Of a DNA stretch of 64,000 nucleotides, positions 16,102 through 24,931 are shown in pieces. The stretch covers positions 310,001 through 374,000 of the forward strand of contig NZ_JAGQDG010000004.1 in assembly GCF_018069865.1 (NCBI RefSeq), given 5' to 3'. The position numbers were made by a program, and so were the translations under genes. The DNA comes from Ideonella paludis (lineage in GTDB: Bacteria > Pseudomonadota > Gammaproteobacteria > Burkholderiales > Burkholderiaceae_C). Positions within the stretch are counted from its first letter, which is position 1. Every line of letters begins with the position of its first letter. The notes beneath the pieces were generated by a model. The model saw nothing but the letters and a program-made list of their open reading frames with translations. It did not search any database and was not told the origin of the DNA.

Positions 16102-17040
16102 ATGGCACCGCAAACATTGCAGGTGTTGGCCTTGGCCAGCGTGTTCATCGCCTTTGCGGTCGCAGAGATGCGGCTCGGGCGCTTTAACGACCCTCGTGGC
16201 AGCCGCGATGATGCCAAGTTGGACATCGCTGGTGGCGCTGCGCTGCTGCTGGGCTCCTTGACGGTGCTGAACTTAGCGCAGGCCTTGGCCGGACTGGCCT
16301 GGCCCGACGCACGGCAGACGTTGGCGGACTGGCCGGTCTGGCTGATGCTGCTGTGCTTTTTCTTGGCCGATGACTTGGTGCAATACCTCTGGCACCGTCT
16401 CTGCCACACCTCGGTGCTGTGGCCGCTGCACCGGCCGCACCACACGGCCCCTTATGTCAACGTTCGGGTCGCCTTTCGCAACAATGCGTTCTACTACCTG
16501 ACGCTGCCAGGCCTGTGGCTCTCTGGCCTGCTGGTGTATTTGGGCATGGGTTGGGTCTATGTGGGTTACACCACGCTGAAGCTGACCGTCATCATGTCAG
16601 CCCACTCTGCCGTCCGCTGGGACGAGTTTCTCTTCCGCCGCCGCGCTTTGCGGCCGGTGGCCTGGGTGCTGGAGCGCTTGATCTCCACCCCGGCCACCCA
16701 TGCCGCGCACCATGCTCTGAGCGAAGCCGATGGCATCGGCCGCCACACCGGCAACTACGGCAACCTGCTGTTCATCTGGGATGTGCTGCTGGGCACGGCT
16801 TACTTCACCCGGCGCTATCCGAAAGCCTACGGCCTGCCCGAGACTCATGCCCACACCCAGGCTCCTTGGTTGGAGCAGTGGTTGTATCCAGCGGTGCAGC
16901 GGCCATTGCTGCTGCACAAGACCCCCAACTCAGTGCATTTGTCAGAAACACCTCCCGCCGTCGCCCCCATACCCATCGCCAGCACTTTCCGGCCGAATGA
17001 CATGGATGAAAAAGTGGCGCCCGAGGGCGCCACTTTTTGA
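16102..17040 (+). CDS. Sterol desaturase / fatty acid hydroxylase family membrane protein
   Basis: A 312-residue membrane enzyme with the histidine clusters of the di-iron hydroxylase superfamily: LWHRLCH, LHRPHH and, near the C-terminal third, THAAHHALSEADGIGRHTGNYGN. Four or so hydrophobic segments flank them. The family uses O2 and a non-haem di-iron site to hydroxylate or desaturate lipids; the target lipid is unknown. ATG 16102 follows an AAGGAG site about 9 bases upstream. The last dozen codons (MDEKVAPEGATF) are made of a terminator hairpin, with the TGA formed at the end of its T-run. Confidence 0.9.
   Translation: MAPQTLQVLALASVFIAFAVAEMRLGRFNDPRGSRDDAKLDIAGGAALLLGSLTVLNLAQALAGLAWPDARQTLADWPVWLMLLCFFLADDLVQYLWHRLCHTSVLWPLHRPHHTAPYVNVRVAFRNNAFYYLTLPGLWLSGLLVYLGMGWVYVGYTTLKLTVIMSAHSAVRWDEFLFRRRALRPVAWVLERLISTPATHAAHHALSEADGIGRHTGNYGNLLFIWDVLLGTAYFTRRYPKAYGLPETHAHTQAPWLEQWLYPAVQRPLLLHKTPNSVHLSETPPAVAPIPIASTFRPNDMDEKVAPEGATF
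17009..17038. terminator. Bidirectional rho-independent terminator overlapping the end of the hydroxylase gene
   Basis: AAAAAGTGGCGCC at 17009-17021 pairs perfectly with GGCGCCACTTTTT at 17026-17038 across a CGAG tetraloop. T-runs occur on both strands, so it can stop the plus-strand hydroxylase gene and the convergent minus-strand lipoprotein gene. It lies inside the hydroxylase reading frame. Confidence 0.9.
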
Positions 17041-17053
17041 ACAAGAAGATTGC

Positions 17054-17500
17054 TTACTGCTGCTGAATGAGCGAACACTCCAGCACGCCCTTCTTGCCCT
17101 GAGCCTCCGGCACAGACTGCAGCTTGGAGCCACCGGACATCATGCCCATCTTGACCTCTTGCCACACGAAGTAGAGCTTTCCAGCTTCGGTTTGCAGGGT
17201 CAACTTGGAAGTGTCGCCCTGAGAAGTCAGCGTGTGCGAGCCTGCCGGCAAGTCGAACTTGAAAAAGGAATTGGGGCCGGTCGCCCCCGCCAGCTTGCCA
17301 TTCACGGTCACGGGCATAGACAGCGCGGCACCCAGCGTTTCATTGCGATAGACGTAAACCTGCGAGATGCCCGGCTTGGGGGTGAATTGCTTGGCTTGGG
17401 CATCTGCATCGGCAGAGGCCTTGTTGACGCTGGCGCAGCCCGTTGCCAAAACGGCTGCAGCAATGACGAAAGACGCAGAAACAAAACGACGACTGAACAT
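17054..17500 (-). CDS. DUF2846 domain lipoprotein
   Basis: A 148-residue lipoprotein: signal MFSRRFVSASFVIAAAVLATGC with lipobox LATGC, then AKQFTPKPGISQVYVYRNETLGAALSMPVTVNGKLAGAT and FKFDLPAGSHTLTSQG, the DUF2846 pattern. A strong ribosome site GAGGAGG precedes the ATG by 4 bases. DUF2846 proteins are small exported beta-sandwich proteins of unknown role that recall carbohydrate- or envelope-binding folds. The gene is monocistronic and ends at the shared terminator. Confidence 0.9.
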   Translation of the reverse strand: MFSRRFVSASFVIAAAVLATGCASVNKASADADAQAKQFTPKPGISQVYVYRNETLGAALSMPVTVNGKLAGATGPNSFFKFDLPAGSHTLTSQGDTSKLTLQTEAGKLYFVWQEVKMGMMSGGSKLQSVPEAQGKKGVLECSLIQQQ

Positions 17501-17721
17501 GTGGCCTCCTCGATGCCATGGTTATCGGAGTGCAATACCGCTCGCACTCCTTTGCGCCAAACCGAATGCGGGCCCGACAGCGGAGCTGCAAATCGTCTCT
17601 GGCACATCAAGATGCTAAGGCCTACACAGCGCTTTGACGATCCCACAGCCAAGGAGATTGGCGCGGACTTTCACTGATTCGACCAGCCCATGAAGGGTAA
17701 CCACCTACCCGATACATCGAC

Positions 17722-18405
17722 TCACGGCACACTCCGCCGCGCCCTCATGGCCCACAAGAACGGCAGGCCAAACACCGCAGCCTCCTTGGCATAAGCCTGC
17801 ATGGGCCGCAGCACTTGGATGTCGAAGGCCTCTCCCCAGATGGACCGCAGTTGTGCCTCGGTGTAGCCCAGGCCGCCGCCCAGGGATTGGCGAGCATAGA
17901 CGTCCTCGTCGCTCAGGCCGCTGCCGCCTTCGGGCTTGAAGCATGTCATGGCCAGTGTGCCGCCCGGCTTGAGCCAAGACGCGACGCGCTCCACATAGCC
18001 TGCTCTTCGGTGCGGCGGCAAGTGATGAAATAGGCCTGAGTCGCAGATCAAATCCACCGGCTGCGCGGGCCCTGGCCACTCGAACACCGACGCTTGAGAA
18101 AGGTGTACCGAGACCCCCGCCTTGGCCACGTTCTGCTGCGCCCAGTCAATGGCCGTGGCGGAGAAGTCCAAGGCCTCAACCGTAAAGCCTGCCCGTGCCA
18201 AGAACACCGAGTTGCGGCAATTGCCACAACCCAGGTCCAAGGCTCGACCTGGCATTGATGGACTGCCCGTGACCCACTCCACCAAGCTCTCATCGGGCGC
18301 ATCGACAAAGAAGGGAACAGGCTTGGCACGTTGGGCGTAGAAGCCGTCCCACCAGGTGTCTTGCCGGTCGGCGAACAAGGCATCAAGGGCTTGAAGATCA
18401 GTCAT
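17722..18405 (-). CDS. Class I SAM-dependent methyltransferase
   Basis: A 227-residue Rossmann-fold enzyme: motif I ALDLGCGNCRNSVFLARAGF, acidic motif II VEALDFSATAIDWAQ, and LICDSGLFHHLPPHRRAGYVERVASWLKPGG, typical of the UbiE/thiopurine-like group. It transfers methyl from S-adenosylmethionine; its acceptor is unknown. Its ATG overlaps the TGA of the upstream exported gene by one base (TGATG), so it is translated with it. This is odd company for a cytosolic enzyme, since the two upstream genes encode exported proteins. Confidence 0.92.
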   Translation of the reverse strand: MTDLQALDALFADRQDTWWDGFYAQRAKPVPFFVDAPDESLVEWVTGSPSMPGRALDLGCGNCRNSVFLARAGFTVEALDFSATAIDWAQQNVAKAGVSVHLSQASVFEWPGPAQPVDLICDSGLFHHLPPHRRAGYVERVASWLKPGGTLAMTCFKPEGGSGLSDEDVYARQSLGGGLGYTEAQLRSIWGEAFDIQVLRPMQAYAKEAAVFGLPFLWAMRARRSVP

Positions 18406-18995
18406 CACTCAATGGTAATGCCACTGATCCAGCGCACTCCCGGTGTGATGTCGTCCCGCAGGGCAGGCTTGAAGGGCGGCACATCCAGGCGCTGCGGCGG
18501 TGCGCTGATGTGGTTCAGATCGATGGCCTGAGGCTTGCCCACCAGGCCGCACTCTCCGCGCTCTAGCTTGAAGTACAAGCCATTCCAAAGTTTGGCGCCA
18601 AACTCTTTGGGAAGCTTGTAGAGAAACATCAGCTGGTGTTCCAGCCAAGCGAAATCGTTACCCTGGATGGTGCCGGGCTGGGCATAGGGATAGGGCACAT
18701 GGCAGGCCAGCTCGGTCGGACCTTCCAGGCACTTGAACTCCTTCATGGACAGGAAGTGGTCCCTGAAGCCCTGGTGGGCCATCTCCACCACAAAGCGGGT
18801 GCGGCCATCCGCTTGGGGCTGGAAGTTGACCGTGCCCACCACCAAGCGCTGTTGGTCGTTGGTGTGGGCGGTGATGGTCTTGCTGCCGGTCAGCTCCCAG
18901 GCTTGAGCGCTGGCGGCCAAGCCCGCACTCACCAGGGCCGCCGCCCATGTCTTGATGAGTGGCGTTGACCTAGGTTGAATGCGGGCGTTTGTCAT
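18405..18995 (-). CDS. Exported protein of unknown function
   Basis: A 196-residue product with a signal peptide (KTWAAALVSAGLAASAQAWE). The mature part has ELTGSKTITAHTNDQQRLVVGTVNFQPQADGRTRFVVEM, LSMKEFKCLEGPTELACHVPYPY and VRWISGITIE; three or four cysteines may form disulfides. I do not recognise the family. It begins 5 bases after the stop of the beta-propeller gene and overlaps the methyltransferase start, so all three are surely one transcript. It may be a partner of the periplasmic propeller. Confidence 0.78.
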   Translation of the reverse strand: MTNARIQPRSTPLIKTWAAALVSAGLAASAQAWELTGSKTITAHTNDQQRLVVGTVNFQPQADGRTRFVVEMAHQGFRDHFLSMKEFKCLEGPTELACHVPYPYAQPGTIQGNDFAWLEHQLMFLYKLPKEFGAKLWNGLYFKLERGECGLVGKPQAIDLNHISAPPQRLDVPPFKPALRDDITPGVRWISGITIE

Positions 18996-19000
18996 TGCAA

Positions 19001-19975
19001 TTAACGCTTGTAGTAAGCCAAACCGAAGGGGTTCACACCCGCCGTCAAGACCTTGGTCTGCGCCAACGCGCCATCGGGCGAGACGCTGTAGACCGTGACC
19101 TTGTCGGCCACCGGGCCAGAGTGGGTGACGAAAAGCTTATTGTCTCGCTTGTTGATCACCACGTTGTGTGGTGTAACTACCGTGGTGTTCAGTGCTGTAC
19201 CCACCAGAGATTGGTCGCCAGTATCCACGCTGTAAAGTTGATTTCCCGGCAGGTTGGTAACGTATGCAAAACGCCCATCTCGGCTGCCATAGATGCCGTG
19301 CGTGCCCGTGAGTGCAATGGTGTTGGCGGCAGCACTGAGGTTGCGGTTGAGCACATAAATGCCACCCGTCTGGCAAGGCACGTAGAGCTGCTGCGCTTGC
19401 TCCATGAAGAACAGATGAGGGTCTTCTCCCACCACGGCTTCGCCCGTCTTGCTGAGGCTGGCTGTGTCGTAGGCATAGACCTTGTCCGGTGCACCGTCGA
19501 TCAACAACGAGACAAAGGCTGTCTTGCCATCCTTGGTGAGGTAGACATCATGGGGTTTGGCATCCACCTTGATCGTGCGTACCGAGCCATCGGCCAGATT
19601 GATGACCGAGATGGTGTTGTCTACATCGTTGTTCACCCACAGCTGCTTGCCCTTGCCGTCAGCCCACATGTGGAACACGCCATTGCCCACGGCGATAGAG
19701 CGCTGAACCTTGAAGGTGCCGGGGTGCAGCACATGCACTTTGTTCTGCTTGCGGTCACCCACATACAGACGGTCCGTCTTGGGCACATACACCACGTACA
19801 TGGGCTCAGACCCCGCGATGCTGACAGTGCGCTTGACCCGGTCGTTCTTGGCGTTGATGACGCTCAGGCTGCCACCGCCACGGTTGGCCACCACCACAGT
19901 CTCACTGCCAAACACACCGGCTTGACTGTGCGCCGCAGCGGCCAGCAAGGTGGCGAGGATCAGAGTCTTTTTCAT
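19001..19975 (-). CDS. YncE-like exported beta-propeller protein
   Basis: A 324-residue periplasmic protein with signal MKKTLILATLLAAAAHSQAG and repeated propeller strands: VVVANRGGGSLSVINAKNDRV, VYVPKTDRLYVGDRKQNKVHVL, LWVNNDVDNTISVINLADG, VYLTKDGKTAFVSLL and NVVINKRDNKLFVTHSG. This is the YncE/lactonase-like (cytochrome cd1-type) seven-blade propeller pattern. Members often bind DNA, metals or act as scaffolds rather than enzymes. ATG 19975 is preceded by AAGGAAG; an in-frame TTG at 19990 is less likely. First gene of a three-gene set with the exported unknown and the methyltransferase. Confidence 0.86.
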   Translation of the reverse strand: MKKTLILATLLAAAAHSQAGVFGSETVVVANRGGGSLSVINAKNDRVKRTVSIAGSEPMYVVYVPKTDRLYVGDRKQNKVHVLHPGTFKVQRSIAVGNGVFHMWADGKGKQLWVNNDVDNTISVINLADGSVRTIKVDAKPHDVYLTKDGKTAFVSLLIDGAPDKVYAYDTASLSKTGEAVVGEDPHLFFMEQAQQLYVPCQTGGIYVLNRNLSAAANTIALTGTHGIYGSRDGRFAYVTNLPGNQLYSVDTGDQSLVGTALNTTVVTPHNVVINKRDNKLFVTHSGPVADKVTVYSVSPDGALAQTKVLTAGVNPFGLAYYKR

Positions 19976-20032
19976 CGGTACTTCCTTCAAAAATGTCGAT
20001 CAAGTCGACGGGATGGGCGTGAACACGCCAAC

Positions 20033-20800
20033 TCAAGGACGGCTGAATTGCGGCGGGCGCTTTTCGATAAAGGCCTGCATGCCTTCTTTCTGGTCGTGCG
20101 TCGCGAACAGCGCATGGAAGGCGCGGCGCTCCAGGCGCACGCCCTCGGCCAAGCTCATCTCTTCAGCGCAGTGCACGGCTTCGCGCGCGGCCAGCACGCT
20201 GGTGCGGCCGTAGCTGGCAATCGTGTGCGCCGCTTCCAGCGCCTTGGGCAGCAACTCAGCCAAGGGGAAGACCCGCGCGGCCAAGCCCGCACGTTCGGCT
20301 TCCACTGCATCCATCATGCGGCCGGTCAGGATCATGTCCATGGCCTTGCTGCGGCCGATCAAGCGGGTCAGGCGCTGTGAGCCGCCCATGCCGGGGATCA
20401 CGCCGATCTTGATTTCCGGCTGGCCAAACTTGGCGTTATCCGCTGCGTAGATGATGTCGCACATCATTGCCAGCTCGCAGCCGCCGCCCAGCGCATAGCC
20501 GGCCACAGCCGCAATGCGCGGCAAGCGCAAGCGGGCAAACTGCTCCCAGCCGGCGAAGTAGTCGGCATCGTTCATCTGCTGATAGGTCTGGGGCTGCATC
20601 TCTTTGATGTCAGCGCCGGCCGCAAAGGCCCGGTCCGAGCCGGTGATGACCACGCAGCCCACGCTGGGGTCGGCATCCAAAGGCTGGAGGATGCTCATCA
20701 GCGCGCCCAGTGATTCAGAGTTCAGGGCGTTCAAGGCTTGGGGGCGGTTGAGGCGCACCAGCACCACGCGTTCATGGCGTTCAACAATCGGGTGAGACAT
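20033..20800 (-). CDS. Enoyl-CoA hydratase (crotonase family)
   Basis: A 255-residue crotonase: [18 protein letters not shown] at the start, oxyanion-hole blocks [11 protein letters not shown] and [16 protein letters not shown], and the second catalytic glutamate in [15 protein letters not shown]. Both hydratase glutamates are present, so it should add water across 2-enoyl-CoA. It resembles FadB1x/PaaF-type hydratases of aromatic and fatty acid breakdown. It lies 60 bases downstream of the ligase/reductase pair in the same direction and could belong with it, but a housekeeping role is as likely. Confidence 0.93.
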   Translation of the reverse strand: MSHPIVERHERVVLVRLNRPQALNALNSESLGALMSILQPLDADPSVGCVVITGSDRAFAAGADIKEMQPQTYQQMNDADYFAGWEQFARLRLPRIAAVAGYALGGGCELAMMCDIIYAADNAKFGQPEIKIGVIPGMGGSQRLTRLIGRSKAMDMILTGRMMDAVEAERAGLAARVFPLAELLPKALEAAHTIASYGRTSVLAAREAVHCAEEMSLAEGVRLERRAFHALFATHDQKEGMQAFIEKRPPQFSRP

Positions 20801-20860
20801 GAGAAAGGTTCTTTCAAAGAGTGTGAGAGGCAGTGACGGCCGGCAAGGTGCGCTCAGGCT

Positions 20861-22240
20861 TCAGGAGTCCCAGATCGCGCCATAGCCCGGAATGCCGCGC
20901 AGCTCCACGCCCTGGATCACCGCCTGGGTCAGCTTTTGGTTGGCAATGCAGATCACTGCTTCGGCGCCCGTGCGGCGCACGGCTTCCAGCACCAAGGCCA
21001 CCAGGTCGGGCTTGCCGTGGGTGTCTGTGTCCCAAATCAGCGCCTCGGGGTTGGCTTGCAAGATCTCGTCGACCAAGGCGTCGCCATAGGTCTTGCGCGG
21101 GTTGCGCGTGGCCCAGACCAAGTGCATGGGCAGCTTGTCTGCCAAGAGGTGGGGCAGCACGGGCCCGATGCCGCTGCCGGTGGCCACATAGACCACCTTC
21201 TTGAACAGCACTTCGATGTTGGCCACCCCACAGGTGGTGATGCCCTTGACCCACAGATGAGTGGGCGGCTTGTCGATCAAGGCACCCGTCCAATCACCAG
21301 CGCGGGAGATGATCTGCCGAAAGCCCTTTTCACCCGGTGCGGGGATGTTGGCAAAGGCATGCCATTCAATCAGCGGGTTCAAGCTGACGGTGTTGGATGA
21401 GCCCGGAAAGGCGTCGTCGCCATAGTTGTAGCGCACCACCACGGCGTGGTTAGAGGGCTTGGTGATCTCCACCTTGACGCGCTTCAAGCGCAGCCACGGC
21501 AGCAGGATGCTGAAGGTGAGCAGTGCCAACACCCACACCTCACCCTGGCGAGCCAAGCTGGCTCCGAGCGCTTGGCCTGCCGGCAGGCCATCGGCCACGG
21601 TGCTGACGGCATGGGCCCAGAACAGCGCCAGCGCCGTCCAGCCGCCAAAGCGGTGCATCATCTCAAAGCGGTTGTGCTGCTTGGCGCGGTAGCTCGGCAA
21701 GGCCATGGCGATGATGCCGCCCAGGAGCAGCAGCAAGGCCACACCCAAGCCCATGGTGAGCGCCGACACGCCCTGACCGCCTGCGCTGACGTGCCAAGCC
21801 TGGGTGGCCAGCAGCACTGCAAACCAGACGGAGCCCAAAGTGGTGCCACCGCTGTGCAGGCCGCCAAAGTGATAGACCTTGGCCAACTGCCAGCGCACGC
21901 TGAGCGGCCAAGAGGTGGGTGCCCGCGTGGCCAGCCAGAACAAGGCATTCACCACATACTGCTGGCGCACCAGAATCGCCATGGCGAAATTGGCCAGCAT
22001 GACCTGGGCGATGCTGCCCATGGCGGCGTGCTGAGCATCGGCCCACCAACCCCCTTGAAAACCGCTGTAAGCGACCCAGGCGTTGACCAACACCACCAAC
22101 GCAAACAAGCGGTGGTACTGGATCATCTTGGGGTGGGACCACAGGCGGCGCCACGCGCTGGGCGCGCCATCTTGAGGGGGGGCAGGTCTGAAGTCTGGCA
22201 CCGGCGTGGCCATGCCGGTGGGGGTTGACGTGTTCGTCAT
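20861..22240 (-). CDS. Six-helix membrane protein with C-terminal FAD/NAD(P)-binding reductase-like domain (TmpL-like half)
   Basis: A 459-residue protein. Residues 1-240 hold six hydrophobic helices (for example YHRLFALVVLVNAWVAYSGF, LTMGLGVALLLLLGGIIAMA, FGGWTALALFWAHAV) with histidines near the helix ends that could bind haem. Residues 245-459 look like a ferredoxin-reductase module: VEITKPSNHAVVVRYNYGDD, then the nucleotide loop VYVATGSGIGPVLPHLL and ICIANQKLTQAVI. The ATG overlaps the stop of the AMP-forming ligase (ATGA). Ligase, six helices and a FAD/NAD domain in this order match fungal TmpL, a single-chain redox-homeostasis protein. The role in bacteria is unknown; the split-TmpL idea is an inference. 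Confidence 0.7.
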   Translation of the reverse strand: MTNTSTPTGMATPVPDFRPAPPQDGAPSAWRRLWSHPKMIQYHRLFALVVLVNAWVAYSGFQGGWWADAQHAAMGSIAQVMLANFAMAILVRQQYVVNALFWLATRAPTSWPLSVRWQLAKVYHFGGLHSGGTTLGSVWFAVLLATQAWHVSAGGQGVSALTMGLGVALLLLLGGIIAMALPSYRAKQHNRFEMMHRFGGWTALALFWAHAVSTVADGLPAGQALGASLARQGEVWVLALLTFSILLPWLRLKRVKVEITKPSNHAVVVRYNYGDDAFPGSSNTVSLNPLIEWHAFANIPAPGEKGFRQIISRAGDWTGALIDKPPTHLWVKGITTCGVANIEVLFKKVVYVATGSGIGPVLPHLLADKLPMHLVWATRNPRKTYGDALVDEILQANPEALIWDTDTHGKPDLVALVLEAVRRTGAEAVICIANQKLTQAVIQGVELRGIPGYGAIWDS

Positions 22241-23955
22241 GCGGTCTCTCCGAGGGAAGCGTTGTGCGCATCGAGCAGCGGCTGGGCTTGCGCCAGCAGC
22301 AAGCGCTTGTCCACCTTGCCGCGCTCGGTCATGGGTAGTTCATCGATGGCAATCACCAGGGCCGGCACGCAGTAGTAGGGCAGGCTGCGGCGCACCTGGT
22401 CTTGGGCGTCGGCCACGTCCACCGTGGCCGGGGTGACAAAAGCCACCAGGTCGCGGCTGTTGGCCTTCAAGGTCACGGCACGCCGGCAGCCGGGGCTGCG
22501 TTCCAGCACGGTGGAGACGGCATCCAGCTCCACCCGGAAGCCGCGCACCTTGACTTGGTCGTCCACACGGCCGAAGTGCTCCAATTGGCCCTGCTCAGTC
22601 CAGCGGCAGAGGTCGCGGGTGCGGAACATCATCCGACCGCCTCCCAGGAAGGGGTCGGGGCGATAGCGCTCTGCCGTCAAGCCAGGGTTGCCGATGTAGC
22701 CGGCACTCACACAGTCGCCGCCGGCCCACATCTCGCCCACCTCGCCAATGGCGCAGGGCTGCATGTCTTCGTTCAACACATAGACCGTGTTGTTGGGCGT
22801 GGGGGTGCCGATGCTCAGCACCTCGTCACCCGGCTTGAACTGCGCCAAGGTATTGACGATGGTCACCTCGGTGGGGCCGCAGCCGTTGTGAAAGGCGCAG
22901 CGGGCGGCCCAGGCCTCGGCCAGAGGCCGCGGGCAAGGCTCACCGGCCAGGGCGACGGCTTGGATGTGGGGGCAGGCCGCCGGGTCCAGCTTGGCCAAGA
23001 TGGAGGGCGTGGCGATCAGCACGTTCACGGTGGCCGCCGTCTCGGCAAAGTCTTTGCCGCGGATCACCAGCGTCGCGCCATGCGAAAGGCAACCCAGAAT
23101 CTCCCAGGCCGCCATGTCAAAGCCGATGTTCAGCACCTGGCCCACGCGCTGGCCGGGCGCCATGCCCAAGTTGCCGGGTGCGGTGTGGATGATGTTGCAG
23201 ACATTGCGGTGCGTCACCATCACGCCGTTGGGCTTCCCGGTGGTGCCCGAGGTGTAGAGCACAAAGCACAAATCTGAGCCGGCCACATAAGGCTTGCGCA
23301 GGCGCGAGGGATGGGCCGGGGGCGGCGTGGTGCTGCACAGGCTTTGCACATCGATCGCCACGTCGTCCCGCGCCAGGGGCAAGCCAGGGATGAAGGACGC
23401 CGTGCTGAGCACCACCTGAATCCCGGCGCTGTCCATCACTTGGCGCAACATGGGCGCGGGCACGACACCTGCGTCTTGCGGCACATAGGCGGCCCCCACC
23501 TTCAAGATCGCCAAGATGCTGACCACCATGGGAAAGCCGCGCTGCAGGAACACGCCCACGCGGTCACCCCGGACCACGCCTTGCGCCTCCAAGCGGCGGG
23601 CCAAGTACTCGGCATAAGCATTGAGTTGGCCGTAGGTCCAGGCCTGGCCTTGGTGTTCGACCGCCCAGGCGTCGGGTTGCTGCTGCGCTTGCGCCTCGAT
23701 GGCGTGATGCACGCACTCAAAGGGCAAGCGTTGCTGAGGCCCCCAGCCAAAGCTCACGAAGCGGGAGTCAGTACGCGCAATCGCCTCTTGCAGCGGGCTG
23801 GGCGGGGGAGTCAGCGGCTGGGGCGCACGCATCAGCGGCTGATTGGCCGGCGGCGCTGTCCAACGCTCCAAGCCCGGCTGTAAACCAAGCGCAGCGGGAT
23901 TCAAAGTCAGGGAAGACGCCAGTGGATAGCTGGGGTTCAGTGCAGGTTGAGCCAT
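22237..23955 (-). CDS. AMP-forming adenylate ligase (NRPS-type adenylation protein without carrier domain)
   Basis: A 572-residue ANL-superfamily enzyme. After a proline-rich N-terminus of about 70 residues come the core motifs: YTSGTTGKPNGVMVTHRN (A3), NGCGPTEVT (A5), FRTRDLCRWTEQG (A7), GRVDDQVKVRGFRVELDAV (A8) and the catalytic lysine in TERGKVDKRLL (A10). It should adenylate a carboxylic or amino acid. There is no carrier, condensation or reductase domain on this chain; the overlapping downstream gene supplies a membrane redox domain. ATG 23955 was chosen for the GGAG 5 bases upstream. The substrate is unknown. Confidence 0.88.
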   Translation of the reverse strand: MAQPALNPSYPLASSLTLNPAALGLQPGLERWTAPPANQPLMRAPQPLTPPPSPLQEAIARTDSRFVSFGWGPQQRLPFECVHHAIEAQAQQQPDAWAVEHQGQAWTYGQLNAYAEYLARRLEAQGVVRGDRVGVFLQRGFPMVVSILAILKVGAAYVPQDAGVVPAPMLRQVMDSAGIQVVLSTASFIPGLPLARDDVAIDVQSLCSTTPPPAHPSRLRKPYVAGSDLCFVLYTSGTTGKPNGVMVTHRNVCNIIHTAPGNLGMAPGQRVGQVLNIGFDMAAWEILGCLSHGATLVIRGKDFAETAATVNVLIATPSILAKLDPAACPHIQAVALAGEPCPRPLAEAWAARCAFHNGCGPTEVTIVNTLAQFKPGDEVLSIGTPTPNNTVYVLNEDMQPCAIGEVGEMWAGGDCVSAGYIGNPGLTAERYRPDPFLGGGRMMFRTRDLCRWTEQGQLEHFGRVDDQVKVRGFRVELDAVSTVLERSPGCRRAVTLKANSRDLVAFVTPATVDVADAQDQVRRSLPYYCVPALVIAIDELPMTERGKVDKRLLLAQAQPLLDAHNASLGETA

Positions 23956-24178
23956 GGGATCTCCATAGAGGCAGGACACATGGCTGGGCACTTTAGGAAG
24001 CAAAGATCACAAATACGTCACGGTCTGCTCAGCAATTGATGGCGATTCGGGCACCGAAAGTTGTCAGGAATCGGCACTCACAGCGACTACCCCTTTGTGA
24101 GCAATTGCTGAAGATTTCGTGATGATTCGACGCCCTCCTTCCCGCCCAATCGGTGCTTCCGCCGCTGTGAGCCGCCCC

Positions 24179-24931
24179 ATGAGCACCCTGACCCTCCCCG
24201 CCAGCAGCGAGACTGCACTGGCCAACCGCCGCATCTTGGTGGTTGAAGATGAGCCTGACATCGCCGCCCTCCTCAAGCTGCATCTGGGCGAGTTGGCCGA
24301 GGTGACCACCGCCGACAACGGCCTGAGTGGCTTGGAAGCCGCCCAGCAAGGCGATTGGGACGCCATCGTGCTGGACCTGCGCCTGCCCGGCATGGGCGGG
24401 CTGGATGTCTGCCGCGAGTTGCGGCAAAGCGGCGACACCGTGCCCATCCTGATGCTGACGGCCCGCGCCACCGAGCTGGACCGGGTGTTGGGCCTGGAGC
24501 TGGGCGCAGATGACTACCTGACCAAACCCTTCGGCGTCTTGGAGCTGCAAGCCCGTATCCGAGCCTTGTGGCGGCGCAGCGCCAGCACGGCCAGCCAAGC
24601 ACAAGCCGCCTCTGCCCCCGGCCTGCCGGCTGAAGAGACGGAGGTGGTGCTCAGCCGCCTGCGCTTGAACCGCATGCAGCGCCGCGCTTGGCTCAATGAG
24701 GCCGAGTTGACCTTGACGCCGCGCGAGTTCGATTTGCTGTGGTTCTTTGCCAAGCAACCCGGTCGAGCCTTCAGCCGTGCCGAGTTGCTCTCCGCCGTGT
24801 GGGGCTATGGCCATGACGGCTATGACCACACCGTCAACACCCACATCAACCGCCTGCGTAACAAGCTGGGCGAAGACTCCTGGATCAACACGGTCTGGGG
24901 CGTAGGCTATCGCTTTGAGGTGGTGGCATGA
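24179..24931 (+). CDS. OmpR-family response regulator
   Basis: A 250-residue regulator. The receiver domain starts at ILVVEDEPDIAALL, has the phospho-acceptor Asp66 in DAIVLDLRLPGMGG, the switch threonine in LMLTARA and the lysine in DYLTKPFG. The C-terminal winged helix has LTLTPREFDLLWFFAKQPG and HTVNTHINRLRNKLGED. The start at 24179 is chosen for domain spacing; upstream in-frame starts near 24119 add about 20 residues. The kinase gene overlaps by 4 bases, so they form one two-component system. The stimulus is not evident. Confidence 0.92.
   Translation: MSTLTLPASSETALANRRILVVEDEPDIAALLKLHLGELAEVTTADNGLSGLEAAQQGDWDAIVLDLRLPGMGGLDVCRELRQSGDTVPILMLTARATELDRVLGLELGADDYLTKPFGVLELQARIRALWRRSASTASQAQAASAPGLPAEETEVVLSRLRLNRMQRRAWLNEAELTLTPREFDLLWFFAKQPGRAFSRAELLSAVWGYGHDGYDHTVNTHINRLRNKLGEDSWINTVWGVGYRFEVVA

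Noticed and set aside
18989-20380. A 463-codon plus-strand frame across the propeller and enoyl-CoA hydratase genes
   Set aside because: Both minus-strand genes are clear members of known families; the plus frame is their shadow.
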